From the NCBI GenBank assembly GCA_002897115.2, contig BCIH01000012.1, positions 309,851-327,617 on the forward strand: DNA of 17,767 nt, written 5' to 3'. The notes under the pieces are model-generated. The model did not search any database. It worked only from the letters and a program-made list of their open reading frames with translations, and was not told the DNA's origin. A program made the translations under genes and the position numbers. This DNA comes from Prototheca cutis (taxonomy: Eukaryota; Chlorophyta; Trebouxiophyceae; Chlorellales; Chlorellaceae). Below are positions 8,464 to 17,661 of this stretch, in pieces (the first letter of the stretch is position 1; each line of letters starts with the position of its first letter).

Positions 8464-9031
8464 TCAACGAGCAGGTGCCATCTCGTAGCACTCGATGCTG
8501 TTCAGGTCGGGGTCCCTGAAGAAGATGGCCTTTCGCCCAGTCTGGGAGCTGGTGTAGGGGATGCCGTGCTCCTTGAGGCGCACCTCCAGCGCCGTGATGT
8601 CGGCAAGGCCAAAGGCAGCGCGCCGGTCCCGCCCGGGGGTTCCCATGGCCAGGAAGGGCGTGGGGAGCTCCAGGAGGTGAATCATCTCGTGGCCCATCCT
8701 CAGCCAGGCACCGCGATAGGGAAGCTTGGCGTCGGGGCGGTCCGAGCTCTGCTGCAGACCCAGAATGCCGCAGTAGAACGCAAGGGAAGCCTCCAGGGAG
8801 GTGGAGAGGAAGCCGACATGGAGCGCGCCGTGAAACTTCAACGGCTCGTCTGCGTGGGGAGGGGNTCCCGAAAGACAACGGTAGCTCTGTGCGCGCGTGA
8901 TAGAAAGGGCGTGATTCAAGCGGTAAATCGACCTTGGAACCCAGTCCGGCCCGCCGGATCTGCAGAAGACGGGAGCCCGCACGCAGTGTCCTCGCACCTC
9001 TGCCCGAGGCAACCCTGCCAGTTTGGGCCAT
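8464..9031 (-). CDS. VOC superfamily (glyoxalase/bleomycin-resistance fold) protein
   Basis: A small single-domain vicinal-oxygen-chelate protein. The main exon 8849-8464 joins a short first exon 9031-8998 across a 148-bp GT-AG intron, phase 1, giving MAQTGRVASGR|DEPLKFHGALHVGF... and 139 aa. The two beta-alpha-beta-beta-beta modules are clear: FHGALHVGFLSTSLEASLAF / YCGILGLQQ / GAWLRMGHEMIHLLEL, then FGLADITALEVRLKEHGIPY / GRKAIFFRDPDLNSIECYEM. The DPDLNSIE end is the classic VOC signature. Usual metal ligands are visible at H (ALHVG), E (HLLEL) and E (NSIE); the fourth, normally His at the start of module two, is not evident (AAFGLAD). The enzyme activity cannot be named. The unspliced frame has no ATG start, which supports the spliced model. 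An N lies in the intron (8865). A frame upstream of 9031 stays open to 9343, so a longer N-terminus is possible. Confidence 0.8.
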
Positions 9032-9517
9032 CAGCGACGCCTCCAGCACAGCCTGGGCAGGAGCGGGAGCTCTCGGCCCGCCTCGGCGCCTGATGAACAC
9101 CCTACAAGCCACATCGACCGTCAGCCTGCGCGCGCCGGCGCATGCGTGGGGCGCTCGCCACCCTGGTGCTGGGACCCCGGCGAAGGGCCGGGACTCGAGG
9201 CGAACAGCTTCACAAACCGTCGGGACGCAGCATTTCATTTTGGTGTCGCAGTTCCAACGGCGATCGAGCACAACAAGATGCTTGGAAGTGCTTGTCCCGA
9301 GCGACGTATCGAAACTTTTGAAAGCGAGCTCCTGGGAATTCAAAGCAGGGGAGCTGCCCCTCGTCGTTCCTTCCCAGGCTACGGGCGCCGTTCTCGCGGA
9401 AGTGATCCGAAGCCCCCCGAAGATTTCTTCTCCTTACTGAGGGCTGCCGTTGCACTGAGGAGCAACACCTTGCATTTTTCATTTTTGAATTACGAATCTG
9501 CAGGTGCATAGTATACC
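9032..9517. promoter_or_regulatory. Divergent promoter region, VOC gene and PIG-S-like gene
   Basis: 486 bp between two start codons on opposite strands. It is AT-richer near 9475-9515 (CATTTTTCATTTTTGAATTA), just upstream of the plus-strand gene. No convincing TATA box or known operator was seen. The minus-strand frame through 9343 has no recognisable content. Confidence 0.4.
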
Positions 9518-10663
9518 ATGAAGGAAGATGTCCGCGTGAGAGCCCAGATCCTCGGTCTGTGTTGGGTCGTCTTCGGCGCAGGTAGGCGCGATCGAGCTTG
9601 GGCAGTATGAGCGGCCCGCTTGAGCAGTGCTGTGGGCTGCGCATGGAACCGATGTAGTACATAGTTTCATCCTGTTACATGGCATCGTCCTCCTGCAGGT
9701 GTGGCACGCACCTATTGGTGGCTCCAGGGGCCCAGGCACAGCAGTCCACCCTTGACACCCGGGCTGCTGCATTTGGCCCAGCAGGGCGCCGCCAGCGGCG
9801 CCCCGCCACTCCCTGCAACATGTGCAGGACCGCACGCCTCATTGGCGGTAGCCTTGGTGGTTGGAAATGATGGGGGNGCAGGCTGGGCGACGTCATTTGT
9901 CCAGGGTCTGAGTGCCGCCCTGGAGGGTCCTGACTCAACGAGCTCCGGCATCGCCCTCGTCCGTGCCGCGGACAATTGTCATGTGGCGGAGCTGCAGGTT
10001 GTGACCACAATGCTGCCGGACAGCGGCATCATTCAGTGCGCCATGGATGCGGCATGGACAAGGCACTTTGGCCATCTCCCCGACGACACCCGCAGGGTGC
10101 TGCTCCTGCCGCTGGGATCTGGGAAGGGCAGCAAGAGGCCTGGGGAGGCGCCCTTGGTGCGGCACGGCCCTGACCAAGATAGTGATGTGAACGGTGACCC
10201 CACGACACTGCTGCCATCCAGGACAGAGCCAGATGGTACTCTGGTGATCGGCGTCCCCAAACCTCACAACGGCGTCATTGGCGCAGACGTTGCGGCACGT
10301 ATCGCGACGTCCATCGCCGGGACCTGGCCGCTGGCGTCAGACAACCCTGCTGCACACGCATGCCGGCGAGATGCTGCACGCCAGCTGCATGATCTCTGGC
10401 ACGTGGCCAGTGCACGGGGCTGGACGATGCAACTGTGCGCCGCCTGGGAGGCCGCGGCAGATTTGACCCTGGGTCTAGGGAAGGCCTGGGAGGCGTGGTG
10501 TGCAGCTGCACACCTGCAGGCTCACCCTGATCTGGATCCCATGCCCAGCATGGACGCCAAGCATGCCGCTGCGGTGCTGCTGCCACTGGCACTGCCCATC
10601 GGCACGGTGCTGGCCAGACACACCGCCCGCTGCATCAGAGCCGGTGGCGGTGGCCGTCGATGA
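9518..10663 (+). CDS. PIG-S-like two-transmembrane protein (GPI-transamidase subunit), reduced
   Basis: PIG-S/GPI17 is a subunit of the ER GPI-transamidase, which attaches GPI anchors to proteins. Exon 1 (9518-9581, MKEDVRVRAQILGLCWVVFG...) joins exon 2 (9699-10663) across a 117-bp GT-AG intron, phase 1, giving 342 aa. The start has an ACC-ATG context. Topology matches PIG-S: a hydrophobic anchor at residues about 9-27 followed by Trp-Trp and a Pro/Arg segment, a lumenal domain, and a hydrophobic anchor near the C-terminus. The last 80 residues fit best: a helical Ala/Trp-rich hairpin (WEAWCAAAHLQAHP), then MDAKHAAAVLLPLALPIG, which matches the family's F/H-P-S ... H-x-A-x-Y-x-P-L-x-L-P end, and a basic tail. 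Length is the problem: usual PIG-S is about 500-600 aa and much of the lumenal domain seems missing. It may be a divergent homologue or an unrelated protein. One N at 9877. Confidence 0.5.
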
Positions 10664-10986
10664 CAGCGTGGGGCCTGACTGCCGCAGCGTGGCGTGGCGG
10701 TGGCAGCAAAGGTGGGAGTGAGATCCCACCGACGGCAGCTGCCGATCAGGCATCTCCACGTGCCATCGCATACTTGCCTCGAGTTGTTTTTCATTTTCAG
10801 AGTGTGTGAGTACGAGATTTCATGTAATGCCCGGACATGATGCTGAGGAATGCACAGCATACAGGGGAGAACCAGTGCTCTGGCAGAAGAAGAATGGGTT
10901 GGTTGCACCCACATGGTGCATGCATCGCTGCACTGAATGTTGTCCCTGCAGGCCCTCAACTCCAGCACGGGGCCACACCCAACAAG
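10664..10986. other. Convergent 3' region between the PIG-S-like and SRPBCC genes
   Basis: 323 bp between two facing stop codons. TGTAA at 10823-10827 on the plus strand lies 160 nt past the PIG-S-like stop and is a plausible poly(A) signal. A T-rich patch precedes it at about 10785-10800. No equivalent motif was found for the minus-strand gene. Confidence 0.5.
10823..10827 (+). terminator. TGTAA, likely poly(A) signal of the PIG-S-like gene
   Basis: TGTAA 160 nt after the stop on the coding strand, downstream of a T-rich stretch. It matches the chlorophyte polyadenylation motif. Confidence 0.45.
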
Positions 10987-12956
10987 CTACCATGCCGCAT
11001 CGTCTGATACTTGTTCGGCCTGGGCGGCGGCTGCCGCTGCTGCAGCGGCAGCCTTTGCCCGCTCGGCCTCAGCCGCCGCCACCTCGGTGGCCTTATGCTC
11101 CTCCCATGCCTGGTCATGGCGCCGCTTGGCTTCATCGAAATCGGCATCAATCACTTCCCGCTCCTGTTCCTGGATGGCAAACCCTGCATGACGGGAGGCG
11201 GCAGGAGTTGGGAAGCAGGCCTTGGTGCATCGAGGGAAACGATGTCGCTTTGCATGGCTCGCACAAGGCAAGCCATGCGACACACTCACAGGCTTGCTGT
11301 GCCACGCAAAACAGTCCCCAGCGCACCCTGTCGTATAAAATCCTTGTCGTCGCCTCGGATCGCAGCCAGCTGGTCTTCATCCACAGACGCGATGAACTGC
11401 GCCATGCGGGCCATGCAGACTGTGAGCTTATCCTGGACGTCCGCATACACCGCGAGTGGGCCCGCAAACTCCTTCAGCATGACTGCAAAGGCATTGTTTT
11501 GTGAGCAAGGCCGTTGGCCTGGGTTTTAGGGTTGCTATGGCACCGCGTCGCACGGCATTACGATCCCTTGCCACCATCACCGCTGTCGCATTCACTCGCA
11601 GTGCGCACCTGCGAGCTGGTACGAGACACGCAGGGTGACAAAGGTGCCCGTGCTGGGCAAGGGCGCGTCAGCTCCCTCTTCCTGTCCCTCCCGCTCCAAG
11701 GGCCCCATTGCAGCCACTTGCTCGGGTGTCTGGAAGAGCACTGCGGCGACGACGGGGCTTCCCTCCACAGGTTCCTCCATGATGTGCTTGTTAGGCTCGG
11801 CTTCCGTTCGTTTGAATGTCGTGTACAGCTCGAGAAACGGCGTCTTGGCTGCAAAGTTGGGGGGAGCAAGAGTTCTCCATTGCAGTTCCCGGTCACACAT
11901 CCCGCTGTGCATGCCAAGGTGTCAGGAAGAGTCATGCTTTGCCTCATGAATCTCCCCCTTCCGACAAGCAATCTATGACAAAAGCCCCACGTCAAGCGCA
12001 CCCCAGCGGTACATGAAGAACATGGACACCAGGGAGTCGTCGTATTCAGGAAAGCCCATCTGTAGGTTTTTTGCCAGATGGGGGAAGCACCAGTGTTCGT
12101 TTGTTCCTCCAAGTCAGTCGTACTGCTGGTTTTGCATGTGGGCCTCGACAACAGTCTGCCCGGCAGCATGTCATCTCGGAACAGGGCAGCAGGGCCATCC
12201 GCCTTGCCACCCAACAAGCAAACTGTGAGCCCAAGGGCAAGGTACCGCGTTGAACGCCATTCGCAACAGTCCTCCTCCCAACCCTCTCCGCACACTCACT
12301 CCCCCACCTCTTCGATCATGTCAAACCACTGCAACCAGTTGAGCCGGTCTGACCAGATGCGGTAGCACTTGTCGATGGGGGCGTTCACATGCACCTTCAC
12401 CTCATGTTTCAGCACCGTGTCTGAGTAGTCAATCAGCTCAAATGGCGTGTATTCTGTGCATTGCGTTGGTTTTTTGTGTGTGTGTGTGCAGGAACGGCGC
12501 TGTCAGAGCAAGCACAACACGCATTGTTGTTCTGGTAACAGCAAGCACACGCCCGTTCACTCTCCAGCTGGTTCCCTTGCCAACAGGCAGACAAGCCACA
12601 CCGAGTAGCACCCCAGCCCCACGTCACCGCATACCTCCTTCACGCCTGTAGCCATCGAATCTATCCATGAACACATCTTCTGGATCCCCCTCCGAGCCGG
12701 GATCCAGCATCCCAGCACGCCGCCGGTGGGTCCAGATAGCACGCCGCCTGCGCAAGGAACCATTGAAGTCACATATTCAGACCAAGGATGGAGCCAACCC
12801 AAGCTTGTGAGCCTTGGCCAATGGGCACGCGGCTCACCGTGGGGGTCTTAGGGAGGGCCTGAAATGGCAGGCCCTCATGGTGGTTCGGCCCATGGGGGCC
12901 CCGCCCGCAGTCCTGAGGGAAGCTGGAGTCAGCTGCGACGAAATGAGCGACCTCAT
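10987..12956 (-). CDS. SRPBCC (polyketide cyclase/START-like) protein with leader peptide and helical tail
   Basis: Seven exons (12956-12838, 12747-12635, 12453-12308, 12059-12002, 11848-11609, 11482-11327, 11183-10987) give 342 aa with every junction in phase. The N-terminus (MRSLISSQLTPASLRTAGGA...) is basic and Ser/Thr-rich, like a plastid or mitochondrial transit peptide. From about residue 78 comes the SRPBCC domain: EYTPFELIDYSDTVLKHEVK, VHVNAPIDKCYRIWSDRLNW, LQWFDMIEE, a short strand exon ending FFMYRWG, FLELYTTFKR, and FVTLRVSYQL. The NAP...Y.IWSD...WL.W.D pattern is typical of plant plastid polyketide-cyclase/lipid-transport proteins, which bind hydrophobic ligands in a deep pocket. 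An acidic insert (EREGQEEGADAPLPSTG) precedes the last strands. After the domain comes a long helical tail with alternating acidic and basic residues, ending in ten consecutive alanines. The ligand is unknown. The gene is head-to-head with PSD. Confidence 0.86.
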
Positions 12957-13369
12957 TTCTACGCAAACACTCTGTGGAGCCGTCTCAATGCAGTCCCACC
13001 GGGGAAAGAGAGCCGGCTGCTTCTAGCTGCTGGGCAGTACAGCGTTCATCAGCTGCAAGGCGTCAGGTGCTCGCCTTGAGCAGCAGCAGCGTGGCGATGA
13101 CACCAGGATCCCACGCACAGAGTTGGATCCTCGAAATACAAATCACCACATCAAGCTGGTCGCAATGCATGCATGACCTCTTGGGAGCCACTTCAGCCAG
13201 ACATGGGATCCCTGCCGAGAAAGTTTTTCATCGCGGGCATGGGTCGAGAGTGCCTGGACCCCACGGATCGCAGGCACCCGCTTAAAACGTCGCGACTGCC
13301 TAAAGAAGTGCACGGAGACCCCGTTACAGCTGTTTCTGGACATTCCCAAATCCTCATGCATGTTTGGCA
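12957..13369. promoter_or_regulatory. Shared divergent promoter region, SRPBCC and PSD genes
   Basis: 413 bp between opposing start codons. The PSD side has a TTAAAA at about 13281 and two upstream ATGs (13356 and 13360). The first is a six-codon uORF ending at 13376, the second an out-of-frame start. No recognised operator or TATA box in a clear position. Coregulation of the two genes is possible but inferred only from geometry. Confidence 0.45.
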
Positions 13370-16300
13370 ATGCTAAAAAAGGTTGCGCATCTGCTTCGAA
13401 GAAAGGAATCGACGGATGGCTCCCAGCCAAGGTTGTACACGGCGGAGGAAGAGGCGCAGCGAGCCAAAGGCCTGCCCCAGGCCTCCCTCGCCTCCTGCCT
13501 GTTCCCAGATGGATCCAGCAGGGAGGTGACGGCGGATCAGACATTCGGTGCGGTTTTCTTGGCAGGCTCGGTGGGCAGAGCGGAAACTGTTGACGTAATG
13601 GGTAATTATGAGTGGGCTTTTCCTCTGGGTGGCCCATTGCAGCACAGGATGCGGCATCATCGGGATTCAACGTCCCGGGATATATGCAAGGCGGGCTTGG
13701 ATTTGGGATGTTCTGGCCAGGTACCACTTGGTGCGCTCGCCAGGCATGCCATGGGCAGCAAGCTGCATACGGTTTCCGGTCCGCTGAACGCCCTGTGGCC
13801 TCCTCCCCCCGGCTCCACTCCCCACCCACCACCACCGCCAAGCCCAGGCCTGCTCAAAGTGACGCTGTCCTGCGCGCAGTTGCTGCATGCGCGCAGCGGT
13901 CGACCCTACTTTGCTGTGCTGTCAGTGGGCAGCCAGACGCTGACATCGCCGCGGCGCCGTGCCACGGGCAGCGCAGACGTGACCTTTAGCTGGGAGGCTT
14001 CCGCGCACTTTATCCTGTCCCGGGACGGCCCCACGCAAGCAAAGGTCTCCATCTACCGTGCCGGGAAATACAAGGGGGCATTGAATAACTTTCTAGAGGT
14101 GTGTGTGTGTGGGTGTGGCTGTTGACTGGGAGTTCATTCGACTGTCCATCTGTGGTCACAGCGCATTTCCTATATGGAACACGCACCCAAAAAAAGCCTC
14201 TCTTCCACCCCATACTGTGCAGTGCTGGTGCTCTGTGGATCTGGCGTCCTTCTTCCCTGAGCCAGGCGCCGGCGGCCCGGTACCTGAGGATGCCGGCACG
14301 TGGGTCGACCTGCTGTCGCCTCCAGGGGTTGACGGGTTCAAGCACGTTGGCCGCCTGAAGATTGCTGCCTGTGCCTCGTCTCCTGCCGCACTGGAATCGC
14401 AGCTCTGGAACAGGCTGCTTCCTCTTGCGGATTTTGATGGGGATGGCCGCCTGTCCAAGAACGAGTTCCAGCTCATGATCCAGGCATGCGGGGTAAATGT
14501 GGCCGGAACTTTTTTTCCCCATTTCAGAGTAATGTACATTCAGCAGGGTTGTCTCGGCCTTTTTTTCATCCCATCCCCCCCCCCCCCCCCCCCCCAAGGA
14601 CAATTCAAACAGTCTTTTGGATCGGAGCTGGACGATGCGAGCTTGGAGTCGCTGTGGCGCCGGGTATCGTTTGCGCAGGACGACGCGCCTGTGGGCATTC
14701 CGCGGCTGGCCGAGGGCATGGCCCGGGCGCACTCCCGCGGCGACCTGACCGCGCTCATGCGGCGCTGCCCTGTCGACGGCGCGGCGCTGAGCCCCGGGGA
14801 GGACCTTGCCAATCTCATGTACATCACCCTGGCACTGGACGAGGGTGTGGCCAGCAGCGACTCCACCACGGCCCTCAAGGTTGGCTGATTGATTTGTCAG
14901 TCTGGGGCCCGAGGGCTGGCGATTGTTTGCCTGGACTGCCTTGCACCATGTTTCTGTTTTGATGGTTGCCCAGCTGTGGGTGTAGGCAGGTGGCACTGTC
15001 CCTGTTCCACATACAAAGTGAAGCCCTTCAGTCTTTCTTCCCCCCACCCCGCTGCGCACCCACAACTGAGCAAGTATTGTACAACTACAAGTACAAGCAT
15101 AAGCGCTCACCCAACCACCACCGAACAAACACACAACAGGGCGGGTATTCGACAGCGCAGCAGGCCAGTCGGGCCTGGATGCTGCGGATGACGGAGTGGC
15201 TGACGTCGCCGCTCATCGCCGGCGCTGCCCGGGAGGCCTCGCTGGCGGAGCAAGCCGTCTCTGGCGTTCAGTCGGGCGCCGGACGCGGCGCATCCACTAC
15301 CAGCACGGCATCGGTCACGACGTCGTCCTCCCCCGAGCCCCACGTTCACACGCACAAGCACGGCAAGCGCAAGTTGCTGCGGCCCGGGCACGTGCTCGTG
15401 GTGGACCGGCGCACCCGGGTCGTGAGCGAGGAGCGACTGGGCATGGTGCTGTCGCTGGCCATCCGCAACATGTATCAGAGCCGGGTGGGCAAACTCCTCA
15501 TGCGCGAAGGTTTTTTCTCTCGCCTCAAGTCTATGAGCGTGTCCAAGGGCAAGTACATGGACAGCCCCGAAAGCATCAAGGTGGGTGCTGGGGTGACAAT
15601 GCTCATGTCCACTCAGCTCCCTGGCTGGAAATTGTGCCGGTCTGGACAGCATCAACAACAGCACGCCGTGCATCGCACTCCCAACCCTCCTCCCAGGATA
15701 TTCCCATCTTTCTTAATGTGTTCAAGGACGACATTGATCTCACCGAGGTGAGCACATTGTTTGCCCTTGGTGTGGAGACCTTGCCAGAGGGAAGTCGGGT
15801 TGGACAGGTGTCCCTCCCTATTACTACGGCGTGAGGAGTACTTGCTTTTTGCAAGGCCCGACCCACGAAAGGAATTCCTACCACCCCAGCCTCGCCGCTG
15901 TCGATGTAGTTCGTTCACCTGGCGCTATAAAGCCCATGTACAACCCATCTCTCAAAACTGGCACCATCACACACGCAGATTCGGGATCCACTCGACAGCT
16001 TCAAGACGTTCAACCAGTTCTTCTACCGNCACCTCAAGCCTGGAGCACGGCCCGTCGCCTCTCCAGGGGAGGATGCCGTCATCGTCTCCTGCGCCGACTG
16101 TCGCCTCGTGGTGAGTGAGTGTCTATCTGACCTCCAGGGGCAGGGGGGGTGAGTCTGATGCCCTGTATGTATGTATGTACATGCCCAAGGCCTGGGATGA
16201 TATTCTCAAACCCCCCCCCCCCCCTAAAAAAACAAAACAAAACAAAACAAAACAAACAAACAAACTAAAAAAACTAGGTGTATGGTACTGTGGATGAGGC

Positions 16301-17153
16301 GACACAGTTTTGGGTCAAGGGCCGGCGATTCAGCATCCGGAGCCTGCTGGGGGACGACAACGAGGATGCAGCTCAAGGCCCGCTGGCTGCCGAGTCGCAG
16401 CGATTTTCCGGCGGCACCATGGCTATTTTCAGGCTGGCACCCCAGGACTACCACCGCTTCCACGCGCCGATGACCGGCAGGGTGGTGTCGGTGCGGAACA
16501 TCGACGGTCAACTGTTCACGGTCAATCCCATGGCCGTGCACAGTGAGTTTGCCAACGTGTTTACGGAGAACAAGCGTGACGTGCTGATCCTAGACTCGCC
16601 GGCGTTTGGGCTTGTAGCACTTGTTGCCGTAGGGGCTACGCTCGTGGGCTCCATCGTCTGGACCGTCACTCCAGGCGACACGGTGTCAAAGGGCGACGAG
16701 CTGGGCTACTTTGCCTTTGGTGGCAGCACGGTGATCGTACTGATGCCTGGCGCCCCGGCCACGACGTGGGACGCAGACCTCGTGACCTACAGCAAGAAAT
16801 CCCTCGAAGCCCTCGTCCGAGTCGGCGAGCGCATCGGCGTCGCTACTGGCTCGGCAATGGAGCAGCGTGGTGCCGCGCGCGAAGCGGAGCTGTCCTCCAT
16901 TGCCGCTGCCGTGGAGGACGTCGAGACGCTGGANCAGCGCGAAGCCGGCGGCGCAGGCGTTCGTGACGAAGAAGGGCTGCTCCTGGCCATGTCCCCCGTC
17001 GCCGGGAACCGGCTGCCCGTGCCGGGATTGACGGATGGCCGGGCCCTGCATGACGAAATGTTTGGATGGGACGACCAGCCGATGGAGGAGGGCGAGCCGG
17101 ACGACGAAGACTCGGAATCGACGAGCTACGAATCGGCCGATAACGAAGGATAG
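13370..17153 (+). CDS. PSD: Phosphatidylserine decarboxylase, C2 + EF-hand type, with acidic C-terminal extension
   Basis: Makes phosphatidylethanolamine from phosphatidylserine using a pyruvoyl group formed by self-cleavage; plant enzymes of this type sit in the ER or vacuole membrane. Exons 13370-14098, 14223-14492, 14613-14879, 15140-15580, 15697-15747, 15979-16110 and 16278-17153 give 921 aa (plant homologues about 635). Order: Pro-rich N-terminus; C2-like domain from about 160 (GLLKVTLSCAQLLHARSGRP); one canonical EF loop D313-E324 (DFDGDGRLSKNE); CPVDGAALSPGEDL; GGYSTAQQASRAWMLRMTEW; RPGHVLVVDRRTR; NQFFYRHLKPGARPVASPGE; then the catalytic core with D626 (CADCRL), H689/H692 (FRLAPQDYHRFH), VFTENKRDV, VGATLVGSI and FGGST. 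Cleavage is expected between G779 and S780. After the usual end (IGVATG) about 100 extra residues follow, finishing highly acidic (GEPDDEDSESTSYESADNEG). The N-terminal exon may hide an intron (about 13600-13719), and the start is uncertain because of upstream ATGs. Ns at 16029 and 16934. Confidence 0.96.
14575..14595 (+). repeat. Run of 21 cytosines in a PSD intron
   Basis: An uninterrupted C tract on the coding strand lies just upstream of the 3' splice site at 14612 and serves as the pyrimidine tract. The opposite strand is a G21 run, so length polymorphism and sequencing error are likely here. Confidence 0.95.
16211..16265 (+). repeat. C15 run followed by (AAAAC)n/(AAAC)n in a PSD intron
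   Basis: The intron 16111-16277 holds fifteen Cs, then repeated AAAAC and AAAC units and an A-rich stretch up to CTAG. Only about a dozen A-rich bases separate the repeat from the splice acceptor, which therefore lacks a normal pyrimidine tract directly upstream. Confidence 0.9.
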
Positions 17154-17371
17154 TTAAGAAGAAGAACCGTCTTCAGCTTGCTATGGCGCTGTTAATAGCA
17201 GTGCCTGCGATGGTGTCGCCAACAGCCCTGCAATGTGGGAGTGATTTGTTGTTGGTCCGTCGCCAGGTGTGTGCTTGGGGGTTGCCGTTGGCCCTTTCCC
17301 ATGCTGCAAGAAACCAACAGATAGATGATGAGTGGTCAGACCCTGCCACTTCTGCAACTGATGTATACAGT
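17154..17371 (+). other. PSD 3' flank before the right repeat arm
   Basis: 218 bp containing the PSD 3' UTR. No TGTAA was found. Nothing coding is recognised before the repeat arm begins. Confidence 0.4.
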
Positions 17372-17373
17372 GA

Positions 17374-17530
17374 CGGCAGAAAATGATGAAACCTTGTCGA
17401 GATTCATCGACTCCCACCTGCACAGCAAGGGCATGTCTCTCGAAATGCCTGTTGGACCGCATTCCCTGGCCGCGTCGCTCAGAAAATGGGTTTCGTTCCT
17501 TCTTGGCAGGACAGGTCGTGCAAGGAGAAA
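17374..17530 (+). pseudogene. Decayed Myb/SANT-like segment, right arm
   Basis: This is the plus-strand counterpart of 1470-1607. After TAENDETLSRFIDSH the frame must shift to continue into CWTAFPGRVAQKMGF and RSCKEK. The second part resembles the third helix of a Myb/SANT repeat, where R-S-x-x-C-K-x-K is common. The segment starts immediately after a TATACAG that could be a 3' splice site. Similarity to the left arm begins at the same point, so the conserved unit may begin at an exon boundary. Confidence 0.4.
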
Positions 17531-17638
17531 GGTCCCGGGAATTGACCCCCTGGCACGACACCAGGTTTCCCGAGGCGGGNCGGCCAGTGGGNAGNCGGNA
17601 CAACACACGGGGACTCCCCGCTGACCTATCTATTTCAT

Positions 17639-17661
17639 GCACCCATTACAATGACGGGTGC
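17639..17661. promoter_or_regulatory. Conserved palindrome in the right repeat arm
   Basis: This is the counterpart of 1307-1329, with one substitution between the arms. The six-base outer stem GCACCC/GGGTGC is intact. It lies immediately before the plus-strand relic reading frame that runs off the window. Confidence 0.5.

Noticed and set aside
8363..9343. 326-codon minus-strand frame over the VOC gene
   Set aside because: Only its small part at 8998-9031 is used, as VOC exon 1. The rest is the wrong frame for the VOC domain or is upstream DNA without motifs.
10806..11504. 232-codon plus-strand frame
   Set aside because: Antisense to two well-supported SRPBCC exons.
13143..13841. Long minus-strand open frame opposite the first PSD exon and the divergent promoter
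   Set aside because: No recognisable domain. It is antisense to the in-frame PSD exon and reflects GC-rich codon usage.
16211..16265. AAAAC repeats considered as a CRISPR-like or satellite array
   Set aside because: Simple pentamer/tetramer slippage repeat inside an intron, with no spacers.
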